Shown here: positions 1-6,950 of the stretch, piece after piece
Numbering within the stretch: position 1 is the stretch's first letter
Layout: every line of letters starts with the position of its first letter
DNA from: Treponema sp.
GTDB taxonomy: Bacteria; Spirochaetota; Spirochaetia; Treponematales; Breznakiellaceae
NCBI GenBank assembly: GCA_009785045.1
Contig: WQXC01000040.1
Coordinates: forward strand, 1 to 12,938
DNA: 12,938 nt
Direction: 5' to 3'
Program-made: the position numbers and the translations under genes
Notes under the pieces: model-generated
Databases searched by the model: none
Seen by the model: only the letters and a program-made list of their open reading frames with translations
What the model was told of the DNA's origin: nothing

Positions 1-153
1 GACCTGCCAATGGATTTCGCAGATGCTACTTTAGTTGTAGCAGCCGAAAAAACCGGCATCAGGGAAATTGTCAGCCTGGATAAAGATTTTGATATCTACC
101 GTCTTCCCGGTAAAGAAAAAATAAAAAACGTTTATAAACCACCATCACCTTAA
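1..153 (+). CDS. VapC-like PIN-domain ribonuclease toxin, C-terminal part
   Basis: This is the last 50 codons of a gene that enters the window from the left, ending at TAA 151-153. The peptide contains MDFADATLVVAAEKTG followed by IVSLDKDFDIYRLPG. This matches the end of PIN-domain proteins: the DFADA acid is usually the third metal-binding residue, and the SLDKDFDIY segment carries the fourth acid and the last strand. VapC-type PIN proteins are Mg-dependent RNases, usually held inactive by a small antitoxin encoded just upstream; any antitoxin here would lie outside the window. The 3' end overlaps the minus-strand propeller/HEAT gene by 9 bp, so the two genes converge with no room for a terminator. 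The family call is fairly firm. Whether it is part of a toxin-antitoxin pair cannot be seen. Confidence 0.8.
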   Translation, partial: DLPMDFADATLVVAAEKTGIREIVSLDKDFDIYRLPGKEKIKNVYKPPSP

Positions 154-1830
154 CGATGAAAGTTCCCTGGTTGCCTGTCTTCGCGCAAGCGGCGGCTGAT
201 TTCCTGCTGCGATTAAATTAAGTATTCGTATTCCTGTCTCGCTTAACGGCGGTCCGGAAAATCTGCATAATGCGCCTGTAGCTGATGCAATTGCGGCTAA
301 CACCTGACCGTCTCTTGCATGACCGTAGATAATAGCATAAAGAAATGTCTGAATTGCATACCCTTGCGGATCCACGCCTATTTCTCCGATTGCATTTACC
401 GCTGCCGCTCTTATCATTGGTTCGCTTTCATTGTTAAAAATATTTACCAGCCATGGAATCGTTTCTTGCGATCCAATTTTGCCAAGAAGATTAATTGCTC
501 CAAGGCGGAGCTGTATATGATCCTGTCCTGTTGATACCGTAAGTAAAAATGATTTCCAGGCAGGTTCATCTGCTCCAACCCTTCCTGCGCTTATACCTCT
601 TGCAATTTGTTCAATTCTGGCTCGTCTTTCATTTTCGTTAAGCGGGATATTCAGCGTGTTATTAACACGAGGACGTCCCATTCCGTAATTTCCTTCCGGA
701 ACAGGGCCGTAAAGAGCATTTTTTTCCGGTAATACACGATCTTCTATTTTATATGAATAAAGTATCCAATCCCTTCCGCCGGAATATAATACTCCGTCAT
801 TTCCAAAAGCCGGTATTGCAGCGGCATTCTGCAGGAAAGTAAACCAAAGTCTTGTGCCGTTAGGTGAAAAACATGACGCGCCGTTTTTGCTTAAGATATA
901 AATTCCCCGTTCATCAAAAAACATTTCTGCTTCCAGTTCTGGTCTGCCGCCTGTGCTGGTAAATTCGCGTATATGGCTGTTGCCTGTCCAAACTATTTTT
1001 CCTTCATCCAGTGATACAAAAGCAATTCTGCCGTCATTCATGGTAACGGCAAAATTGTTTCCTCTGCTTGCCGCAGCAATAGGATTGGAAGGAAGCCTTG
1101 GAAGCACTGCAGAGTGTACTTCGCTTTGCGCACCCATAAACCAGTCTTGAGCGGCTCCAAGTATTTCCATCGCTCCGTCAGCGTATAAAACCACAACCCG
1201 CTGGTTTTCGATAGAAAGTAAAATAGCTGGTGCGTCGTAAAGCATCCATATGTGCGTATTTCCAAAAGGATCAATACGATGAACTTCCTTATTTTCCAGT
1301 GCAAGCATTAAGCCGCCATTGCGATCCGCCTTTGGTGCTACAGAGTAGGGTGATTCAAATGTTTTAGTCCATAAAAGATTTCCGGAAGCCGTGTAGCATA
1401 ATATTTTTTTTTCGACAGGTACAAATAATCTTCCGTCCCAGCCAACGATTACATGAGCGGCAAGAGGACTTCCAAGATCGCGCCTCCATAACTCGCGTCC
1501 AGCGCGGTTTAATGAAATTAATATCCCGTTTGTTCTTGAAAAATATGAAGTGCCTTCTCTTGATCTTGTAACAAATGGACTTATTCTGCCTCTTGCTGAA
1601 TAGTTCCACATTGGCGTTCCGGCAGTGGAGTATGCCCTTATGTTTCCGCCGTCAAGCGCGACAACCGCAGACTGCGCCTGAACAGAAGGCAGTGATATAA
1701 CAGCTCCCCCCAAAGCCTGCCGCCAGAAAGGGTCGCTCGTTACAAGCCCCAGTTCACGCGTTTCGCTTTGGGCAAAAATTGGAACTGCGGTAAAGAGGAA
1801 AAAAATGCACTTTTTCAGGAAAAACTTCAT
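145..1830 (-). CDS. Secreted PQQ-like beta-propeller protein with C-terminal HEAT repeats
   Basis: The product is 561 aa from the ATG at 1830. Residues 1-21 form a signal peptide: basic start MKFFLKK, a hydrophobic core, and a likely signal peptidase site near IFAQ, so export to the periplasm is expected. Residues about 55-365 carry recurring blade-like units with the pattern ALDGG..AYSTAGTPMW, SLNRAGRELW, CYTASGNLLW and SPNGTRLWF, as in PQQ/BamB-like propellers. Residues about 440-560 are alpha-helical HEAT-like repeats (LLGKIGSQETIPWL, AVNAIGEIG). The C-terminal module is clearly related to the HEAT protein at 6236-6940. The reading frame is open further upstream to 1947, but those residues do not look like a signal sequence and run antisense through the methyltransferase gene, so the Met before KFFLKK was chosen. 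There is no Shine-Dalgarno; a perfect TATAAT on the minus strand ends 7 nt before the ATG. Probably a scaffold or envelope-assembly protein; the precise function is unknown. Confidence 0.85.
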   Translation of the reverse strand: MKFFLKKCIFFLFTAVPIFAQSETRELGLVTSDPFWRQALGGAVISLPSVQAQSAVVALDGGNIRAYSTAGTPMWNYSARGRISPFVTRSREGTSYFSRTNGILISLNRAGRELWRRDLGSPLAAHVIVGWDGRLFVPVEKKILCYTASGNLLWTKTFESPYSVAPKADRNGGLMLALENKEVHRIDPFGNTHIWMLYDAPAILLSIENQRVVVLYADGAMEILGAAQDWFMGAQSEVHSAVLPRLPSNPIAAASRGNNFAVTMNDGRIAFVSLDEGKIVWTGNSHIREFTSTGGRPELEAEMFFDERGIYILSKNGASCFSPNGTRLWFTFLQNAAAIPAFGNDGVLYSGGRDWILYSYKIEDRVLPEKNALYGPVPEGNYGMGRPRVNNTLNIPLNENERRARIEQIARGISAGRVGADEPAWKSFLLTVSTGQDHIQLRLGAINLLGKIGSQETIPWLVNIFNNESEPMIRAAAVNAIGEIGVDPQGYAIQTFLYAIIYGHARDGQVLAAIASATGALCRFSGPPLSETGIRILNLIAAGNQPPLARRQATRELSSLR

Positions 1831-1837
1831 CATATCT

Positions 1838-1845
1838 ATTATAAT
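1838..1845. promoter_or_regulatory. Palindromic shared -10 (ATTATAAT) for divergent leaderless promoters
   Basis: ATTATAAT is its own reverse complement, so a consensus TATAAT is read on both strands (1840-1845 on plus, 1843-1838 on minus). On plus it ends 7 nt before the methyltransferase ATG at 1853. On minus it ends 7 nt before the propeller-gene ATG at 1830. Neither gene has a Shine-Dalgarno sequence. The 22 bp between the two start codons would thus serve as the promoter core for both. No good -35 match is seen at 16-18 bp in either direction, so this is weaker than the other leaderless promoters in the window. Confidence 0.5.
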
Positions 1846-1852
1846 GCATTTT

Positions 1853-3085
1853 ATGGCAAATGGTGACGTGTATAAAGTACATATTGATAGTATAGCTTCC
1901 GGCGGAGATGCCCTGGGCCGAATTGATGGAAAACCCGTTTTTATCACAGGCGGCGCGCCGGACGAGACTGTTCACTGCCGCATTGTTGAGGATCGTAATA
2001 CCTGGGCGCGTGCAGAAATACTGGAAATTATTGAACCGTCTCCTGTGCGATGCGAACCTGTTTGTGCTTTTTATGGGAAATGCGGCGGTTGTAATCTCCA
2101 GCATATTGATTATAACGCTCAACTTAGGATTAAAGCTGCCATATTAAAAGACTCTTTTTTGCGAATTGGCGGAATAAATCCTCTAGAAATTGAGGTTTTT
2201 TCTTCGCCGCCATATGAATACCGTAACAGGATGCAGTTTCATTGCTTAAGAGATAAACAAAATAGTCCGCGGAATGCGCACCTACGGTGCACCGCGGATT
2301 ATCGCGGAAAAAATACAAGTGAGCATAAATATGGTTTAAAGGGACGCGCAAGCGAGGTGATAATTCCCGTTAATGATTGCCCGATTGCTGTGCCGGAGAT
2401 TAGAGAAATATTACAGAGTGTGAACTCTATCTCAATTCCTCCAGAAAAAGACCGCTTTACCGTTTTTGCCAAGGACGAAGTTTTACTTAACGAAGGCGGG
2501 CAGCAGAGAGGAAAAATAAAACTTTTAGAAAAAGAAATAACAATAGACGCTGGACTATTTTTCCAAAGCAACTGTTTCATGCTGGAAAAGCTAATTTTAG
2601 AACTTCAAAAAATCGCAGAAGGCGTTAACCGCGATTTACTAATGGCAGACTTGTACTGCGGTGTTGGAACATTTGCGCTCTTTCTAGGCGATATGTTTCC
2701 AAAAGTAATACTTGCAGAGGAAAACAAAGCTGCTGTAAGCCTGGCTCGTGAAAACTTAAGGGGTGTAACGACTGAATTTTTTGCCTTGCGAGACACAAAC
2801 TGGCCTGACCAATTGTTTCGCAAAAAAGACAATCAATCAGTTTTCGGTTTCATGGTAGTCGATCCCCCAAGAGCAGGACTTGCGCCAAAACTTGCTATTA
2901 CGCTTGCTCAAAACGGTCCTGCTCTCCTTATTTATGTCTCCTGTGACCCTGCCTCGTTAGCGCGCGACTCAAAAATACTAGTTAAAGGCGGTTACACTCT
3001 AAAAGAACTAAAACTCTTCGACTTTTACCCCCAAACCGCGCACATTGAGAGTTTAGCTGTATATACTCGAAATGCTTATTGCTGA
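1853..3085 (+). CDS. rlmD: 23S rRNA/tRNA (uracil-5-)-methyltransferase, RlmD/TrmA (RumA) family
   Basis: The 410-aa enzyme is predicted to methylate C5 of a uridine in 23S rRNA using S-adenosylmethionine. Residues about 5-60 form a TRAM RNA-binding domain (IDSIASGGDALGRIDGKPVF). Cys71, Cys77, Cys80 (CAFYGKCGGCNLQH) and Cys176 (NDCPIA) match the iron-sulfur cluster ligands of RumA. DLYCGVGTFAL (266-276) is the SAM-binding loop, VDPPRAGL (336-343) the uracil-site motif, and YVSCDP (361-366) holds the catalytic Cys364. The start at 1853 was chosen because the TRAM domain begins there and a TATAAT lies 7 nt upstream; an in-frame ATG at 1844 would add three residues. Residues about 134-158 are an extra segment encoded by a palindromic DNA element. 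The exact target base (RlmC, RlmD or RlmCD type) cannot be told from sequence, so the symbol is a family assignment. Confidence 0.9.
   Translation: MANGDVYKVHIDSIASGGDALGRIDGKPVFITGGAPDETVHCRIVEDRNTWARAEILEIIEPSPVRCEPVCAFYGKCGGCNLQHIDYNAQLRIKAAILKDSFLRIGGINPLEIEVFSSPPYEYRNRMQFHCLRDKQNSPRNAHLRCTADYRGKNTSEHKYGLKGRASEVIIPVNDCPIAVPEIREILQSVNSISIPPEKDRFTVFAKDEVLLNEGGQQRGKIKLLEKEITIDAGLFFQSNCFMLEKLILELQKIAEGVNRDLLMADLYCGVGTFALFLGDMFPKVILAEENKAAVSLARENLRGVTTEFFALRDTNWPDQLFRKKDNQSVFGFMVVDPPRAGLAPKLAITLAQNGPALLIYVSCDPASLARDSKILVKGGYTLKELKLFDFYPQTAHIESLAVYTRNAYC
2266..2298. repeat. Palindromic element inserted in frame inside the methyltransferase gene
   Basis: TCCGCGG (2266-2272) pairs with CCGCGGA (2292-2298). 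Inside that, GCACC (2278-2282) pairs with GGTGC (2286-2290) across a TAC loop. The element is more GC-rich than its surroundings and encodes part of a stretch (residues about 134-158, rich in Asn, Arg and Lys) between FHC and YGLKGR. From memory of the family, a short turn normally joins these strands. The reading frame stays open, so the element seems tolerated as a surface loop. Confidence 0.55.
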
Positions 3086-3153
3086 GGGTGGAAAACGTTC
3101 CCCCTGAACGGAGTATATTCCCGGAGTGAAGGGGGCGGGTTTCCACCCTCAGC
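3081..3153. terminator. Long two-stage hairpin after the methyltransferase gene
   Basis: A perfect 14-bp arm (3081-3094, beginning GCTGAGGGTGG) pairs with 3140-3153. An inner arm CCCCCT (3100-3105) pairs with AGGGGG (3130-3135). The left arm contains the rlmD stop codon TGA (3083-3085). No clear T-run follows on plus, so it may act as a Rho-independent terminator only weakly. It could instead be a repeat element or an mRNA 3'-end stabiliser. It is markedly GC-rich against its surroundings. Confidence 0.6.
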
Positions 3154-3188
3154 CATTTAAACCTTTAAGGCATGCGCTTTAACACTGA

Positions 3189-3217
3189 TTGAACATATAC
3201 GCTATTTAAGCGATAAT
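3189..3217 (+). promoter_or_regulatory. Leaderless-type promoter of the hydrolase-pcnB unit
   Basis: TTGAAC (3189-3194), a 17-bp spacer and GATAAT (3212-3217) form a good sigma-70-type promoter. The -10 ends 6 nt before the ATG at 3224, which puts the expected transcription start on the A of the start codon. No Shine-Dalgarno sequence is present. Confidence 0.65.
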
Positions 3218-3223
3218 ACCCCT

Positions 3224-4186
3224 ATGGTTCAGAATGAATCCCTATTTGAAAGCCACGATGGAACCAGGCTTTATCTGTATCGCTGGTCACCTGACAATGC
3301 GCAAAAGATCCGGCCAAAAGCTGTGCTTCATATCGTACATGGTATGGCAGAACATGCTTTTCGCTACAGGCGGCTTGCTGAGAAGTTTACCCAGGCAGGA
3401 ATTGAAGTATGGGCAGCAGATCAGCGCGGGCACGGAAAGACTGCGGATCCGGAGATAAATGATCCCGGCAAAGGCGGGCTTTTGGGACATTGCGCTGATA
3501 ACGACAGCATTGCTCTTGTAACAGCCGATATTCATGCATTAAATACAGAAATTCAAAAGACAAGGCATAATGTACCCATCTTTCTTTTAGGTCATTCCTG
3601 GGGTTCGTTTATAACTCAGAATTATATTGAATATTCAGAAGATCGGAAAATAAGCGGATGCATTCTTTCCGGAACCAGAGGACCTGGAGATTTTATGGTA
3701 AAAGCCGGAGTTCCGGTAATGACAATACTCGCTGCGCTTAGAGGACAGCGTAAAACCGTTAAAATTGCCAGAATGATGGCGGATGGTTCTTACAATAAAC
3801 CATTTAAGCCAAACCGCACTCAGTATGACTGGATCAGCCGGGATGAAGAAGAAGTGGATAAATATGTAAACGATCCTCTTTGCGGCTTTATGTGTTCATC
3901 CGGTTTTTACCGGGACCTTGCAAAAGTTCTTTATAATATTCACCGCACTGACGCATTGGCAAGGATAAACAAATTACTGCCGGTATATGTTTTTTCCGGC
4001 AGCGCAGATCCAGTGGGCGATATGGGAAAAACTCCGACCGTTCTTGTTAACGCCTACAGAAATTTGGGAATTAAAGACTGCGAGTTTGTATTGTATCCGG
4101 GTGCCAGGCACGAGACATTAAACGAAACTAACCGGGAGGAAGTGATTGATAACCTTCTAGCATGGGTTAACAAGCATTGTGAATGA
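3224..4186 (+). CDS. Alpha/beta hydrolase, monoacylglycerol lipase/lysophospholipase-like (serine hydrolase)
   Basis: The 320-aa protein has the pattern of the Hydrolase_4 / monoacylglycerol lipase group. HIVHGMAEHAFRY (36-48) is the oxyanion-hole strand and turn. AADQRGHGKT (64-73) is typical of the family. GHSWGS (123-128) holds the nucleophile Ser125, SGSADP (258-263) the catalytic Asp262, and ARHETLNE (294-301) the catalytic His296. No signal peptide or lipobox is seen, so it is probably cytoplasmic. It likely hydrolyses an ester of a glycerolipid or lysophospholipid, but the substrate cannot be read from sequence. A promoter with 17-bp spacing ends 6 nt before the ATG. The last codons overlap pcnB by 4 bp (ATGA), so the two genes are co-transcribed and probably translationally coupled. 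Confidence 0.85.
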   Translation: MVQNESLFESHDGTRLYLYRWSPDNAQKIRPKAVLHIVHGMAEHAFRYRRLAEKFTQAGIEVWAADQRGHGKTADPEINDPGKGGLLGHCADNDSIALVTADIHALNTEIQKTRHNVPIFLLGHSWGSFITQNYIEYSEDRKISGCILSGTRGPGDFMVKAGVPVMTILAALRGQRKTVKIARMMADGSYNKPFKPNRTQYDWISRDEEEVDKYVNDPLCGFMCSSGFYRDLAKVLYNIHRTDALARINKLLPVYVFSGSADPVGDMGKTPTVLVNAYRNLGIKDCEFVLYPGARHETLNETNREEVIDNLLAWVNKHCE

Positions 4187-5298
4187 GATATAGATATTCA
4201 GCCGCAAAAGACGGCAAACTGGTAAAAAAAGCTGTTATATACACCAGCGATGAACACGGAATAAATTTTGCCGATGTTGATAGTGAAGCAATAGGCATAA
4301 TTAAAAAACTAAAAGGCGCAGGATTTGATTCGTATATTGTAGGCGGAGCAGTAAGAGATTTAATACTCGGAAAAAAACCAAAAGATTTTGATATAGTAAG
4401 CGCTGCAAGCCCTGCAAAAATAAAAAGAATATTCCGCAATTCCAGAATAATCGGAAGACGTTTTCGCCTTGTACATGTGTATTTTGGACAGAGAATATTC
4501 GAAGTCGCTACCTTCCGGTCTTTAAAAGACGGACATACCAGCAACACATTCGGCACAATCGACGAAGATGTGCTTAGGCGGGATTTTACAATGAATGCTC
4601 TTTTTTATGATCCTCAGCAGCAAATAGTTGTGGATTATGTAGGCGGCATGAAAGACATAAAAAACAAGCAGGTAAAAAATATAATTAATCTTTCTGAAAT
4701 TTTCACAGATGATCCTGTACGAATGGTTCGTGCAGTAAAATACGCAGCGGCAACAGGTTTTTCCATCCCGTTAAATCTTAAAATGAAAATAGCAAGTCAA
4801 TCCGGTTTATTATCATCAGTATCGCCTTCACGCCTGACAGAAGAAATGTTAAAGATAATTAATTCAGACAAGGCAAGTCTTATTATTGATTTACTGGATA
4901 AAACAGGATTGTATAATTATCTGCAGCCCCAGGCAGCCGAACTTATGCGAAAAAATACAGGCTTTAGAAAAAGTTATTTGCAAACCATGTCTGCATTAAA
5001 AGGGATTGAAAACCAGCGGGGTCAGGCACTTGGTTCGCTTTATTGCGATTATCTTGAAACCACAAGCGAATGGAAAGCGGGATCAATTGACAACTTTAAA
5101 GAGGTTTGCAAGACAGCGCGTAATTTTGTCCTTCCAATGAATCCGCCGCGTTTTGAACTGGAATATTCGGTTAAAAAATTCCTTACATCACACGGAATAA
5201 CTATAAAAAGAGCTCTTCCAAAACCTGTTAATGAAGGCGACGCTGCGGCAGCCAAACGAAAACGCCGCCGTCCCAGAAAACCAAAGACTACTATGTAG
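4183..5298 (+). CDS. pcnB: Poly(A) polymerase I-type class II nucleotidyltransferase
   Basis: The 371-aa protein adds 3' nucleotides to RNA, probably poly(A) tails that mark RNA for decay. Visible motifs, in order: IVGGAVRD (52-59); KDFD (67-70) with the catalytic Asp68 and Asp70; NSRIIGRRFRLVHV (86-99), characteristic of PcnB rather than CCA enzymes; VLRRDFTMNAL (130-140); DDPVRMVRAVKYAA (176-189); and the helical head-domain motif SPSRLTEEML. The C-terminus is strongly basic (KRKRRRPRKPK), as in PcnB. E. coli PcnB is longer, so the C-terminal region is shorter here. The start overlaps the hydrolase stop (ATGA at 4183-4186) and has no Shine-Dalgarno, consistent with termination-reinitiation. 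The TAG stop lies inside a hairpin that ends the transcript. A separate CCA-type enzyme is encoded at the right edge, which supports a poly(A) role for this one. Confidence 0.9.
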   Translation: MRYRYSAAKDGKLVKKAVIYTSDEHGINFADVDSEAIGIIKKLKGAGFDSYIVGGAVRDLILGKKPKDFDIVSAASPAKIKRIFRNSRIIGRRFRLVHVYFGQRIFEVATFRSLKDGHTSNTFGTIDEDVLRRDFTMNALFYDPQQQIVVDYVGGMKDIKNKQVKNIINLSEIFTDDPVRMVRAVKYAAATGFSIPLNLKMKIASQSGLLSSVSPSRLTEEMLKIINSDKASLIIDLLDKTGLYNYLQPQAAELMRKNTGFRKSYLQTMSALKGIENQRGQALGSLYCDYLETTSEWKAGSIDNFKEVCKTARNFVLPMNPPRFELEYSVKKFLTSHGITIKRALPKPVNEGDAAAAKRKRRRPRKPKTTM

Positions 5299-5315
5299 TC
5301 AAACTACGCAGTAGT
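5287..5315. terminator. Bidirectional hairpin between pcnB and the P-loop/Asp23-like gene
   Basis: Arms 5287-5299 and 5303-5315 pair with one G-U and one mismatch around a 3-nt loop (ACTACT...AGTAGT). The hairpin contains the pcnB stop codon and ends 2 nt from the end of the minus-strand gene. A T-rich run follows on the minus side (TTTGGTTTTC); the plus side has only a weak T stretch. It fits a shared terminator for convergent genes. Confidence 0.6.
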
Positions 5316-5316
5316 A

Positions 5317-6201
5317 TTACTCAGTAATTTTATCAATAATAATATTAACTTCTTCGATTAAAATGCCTGTATAGCGTTCGATATTATCGATTATGTATTG
5401 CTGCATTTCGTGGATATTACCGCCAAGCTGGATACCGTATGGAACATCGATAGTAATTACAAGGCGGTATCCCATTTCCGCATCTTTTACAAGAATTTTT
5501 TTTATTTTGATATTTTGATTATATTCATCAACACAATGGATAACCATCTGGCTTAAAGCGGCTTCCGATATAATTACCCTTCCGTGTTTTGAATATTCAG
5601 GACGTACGACAGATTTTTCGTGAAGGGTAGGGACGGGTCCAATACCTGCTGGTAATTTTCTTGGATTTCCTTCCGGAGTCATGCGCCGCTTAAAAATCCT
5701 TATTGCATCATAAAAAATATTGGGATAACTTCGTTTAACCTCGATAGACGGTACAGGGATAACATGTTTGCCTTCTATACGCCGGGTTCTTATTGCTTTG
5801 TCAATTTCTTCCTGGGTAGCAATATCCTGAATTTTTACTATTTTTGACGGCGGAGGAAGCTGCAAACGGGCTGCAATTTTATAAACCATTTTTTCTGAAG
5901 TTCCAAGAATTAGAATACGCTTGAATTTTTCGCTTTGCAGCTTGCGCGCAACTTCATCTCTGTGTGATTTTTCATCGAATAATGCAACTTTAACAGCGGC
6001 AAGAAATGTATGTTCTTTTTTGGCTGAATGACCGGCTAAAATACGGTTGTCTCTTATTAAAAGACCATCGTCAATAATAAAGTCAATTCCGTATCTTAAT
6101 GCGACAAGTTTTGCTCTGAAACTTTTCCCGGTGCCGCTTTCCCCAACAAGCGCGAAAACTTTTTTTCGTTTAAAACCAAACAGGAAGTTTTCGATGAACA
6201 T
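5317..6201 (-). CDS. P-loop NTPase domain fused to an Asp23/Gls24-like domain
   Basis: The 294-aa protein begins with a nucleotide-binding domain: VFALVGESGTGKS (15-27) is a Walker A motif with Lys26, and FIIDDGLLI (41-49) could supply the Walker B acids. A basic linker follows (about 150-205). Residues about 207-294 (GRVIISEAALSQMV, then VKDAEMGYRLVITIDVPYGIQL and IDNIERYTGILIEEVNIII) have the helix-strand pattern of the Asp23/Gls24 (DUF322) family, which in Firmicutes are small envelope-stress proteins without an NTPase. There is no signal peptide, so it is cytoplasmic or membrane-associated. It is last in a three-gene operon after a lipoprotein and a secreted HEAT protein, with a 34-bp gap. 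There is no properly spaced Shine-Dalgarno; GGAAG lies 17 nt upstream, in front of a three-codon minicistron. The role may be envelope-linked, but this is inference. Confidence 0.75.
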   Translation of the reverse strand: MFIENFLFGFKRKKVFALVGESGTGKSFRAKLVALRYGIDFIIDDGLLIRDNRILAGHSAKKEHTFLAAVKVALFDEKSHRDEVARKLQSEKFKRILILGTSEKMVYKIAARLQLPPPSKIVKIQDIATQEEIDKAIRTRRIEGKHVIPVPSIEVKRSYPNIFYDAIRIFKRRMTPEGNPRKLPAGIGPVPTLHEKSVVRPEYSKHGRVIISEAALSQMVIHCVDEYNQNIKIKKILVKDAEMGYRLVITIDVPYGIQLGGNIHEMQQYIIDNIERYTGILIEEVNIIIDKITE

Positions 6202-6235
6202 TGCTTAAGCGAACATTACTTCCGCTGGAAAAGAA

Positions 6236-6940
6236 TTAACCGCCGTAAGTACGCAGCTCGGCCAGTAACTGCCTTGCGCGTTCTTTAACCGGAGTAACAT
6301 ATTGTCCTTCGGCTATCAGAACCAGAATTCTGACGGCTTCAGGTGAATTGATACCGTTATTTGCTCTTGCGATTTTTTCAAATGCGTCAATGGTAGCAAG
6401 CGCCATAAGATTATCGGGGTTTGTGCTGTTAAAACGAGTCATAACAAACGCGATGTGCGCAACAGTTTCGTTGTTTTCATTTAAGCCGATATCACCAAGA
6501 GATTTTATCGCTTCCTGAAGAACCATAGGTTCATTTTCAAATTGGGTTATTTCCAGGAGGGATCTTTTGGCTTCTTCTGTTTTCATCTGTCCAAGATACT
6601 TCGCTGCCTGTCGTCTGACATCGGGGAAATTGTTTACAAGTCTGCCGTTTTCCCTTGCCTGTGTCCTTCTGCCTTCTCTGGAAAGGAATTCCAGCGTCTG
6701 GCGGATTTCATCGTTTGTGTTTCCGCGTTCAATTGCATCGGCAATATATTCCAGGGCAATTAATTTTTGTTCTCTGCTGTGCGCTCTTGCTGTTTCCCTG
6801 ATTATCATTACTTCTATGGATTCCTGCAGATAAGATTCCTCAACAGTCATTTCCCTTCTTTGATTATTCTGCGCAAAGGCAGTCGTTGTAATAATTACAG
6901 ACGCAATTATCAGAATGGAAAAACGCTTGAATGAAAACAT
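6236..6940 (-). CDS. Secreted HEAT-repeat protein
   Basis: The 234-aa product starts with a signal peptide (MFSFKRFSILIIASVIITTTAFAQ; likely cleavage after residue 23), so it is exported. The mature part is alpha-helical. VRRQAAKYLGQMKTEEAKRSLL, EPMVLQEAIKSLGDIG and LATIDAFEKIA are HEAT-repeat-like helices that usually make protein-binding scaffolds. Residues 114-231 align with the C-terminal module of the propeller/HEAT protein at 145-1830, sharing blocks such as EPM, A.....GDIG/GEIG and VRILVLIAEG/IRILNLIAAG. A strong Shine-Dalgarno (AAGGAGAA) lies upstream of the ATG. It is the middle gene of the operon, 10 bp after the lipoprotein stop. The function is unknown; a role in envelope assembly is a reasonable guess. 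Confidence 0.85.
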   Translation of the reverse strand: MFSFKRFSILIIASVIITTTAFAQNNQRREMTVEESYLQESIEVMIIRETARAHSREQKLIALEYIADAIERGNTNDEIRQTLEFLSREGRRTQARENGRLVNNFPDVRRQAAKYLGQMKTEEAKRSLLEITQFENEPMVLQEAIKSLGDIGLNENNETVAHIAFVMTRFNSTNPDNLMALATIDAFEKIARANNGINSPEAVRILVLIAEGQYVTPVKERARQLLAELRTYGG

Positions 6941-6950
6941 AATATTCTCC

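Noticed and set aside
1831..1947. N-terminal extension of the propeller/HEAT gene up to 1947
   Set aside because: It lies antisense to the start of the methyltransferase gene and would bury the signal peptide inside the protein.
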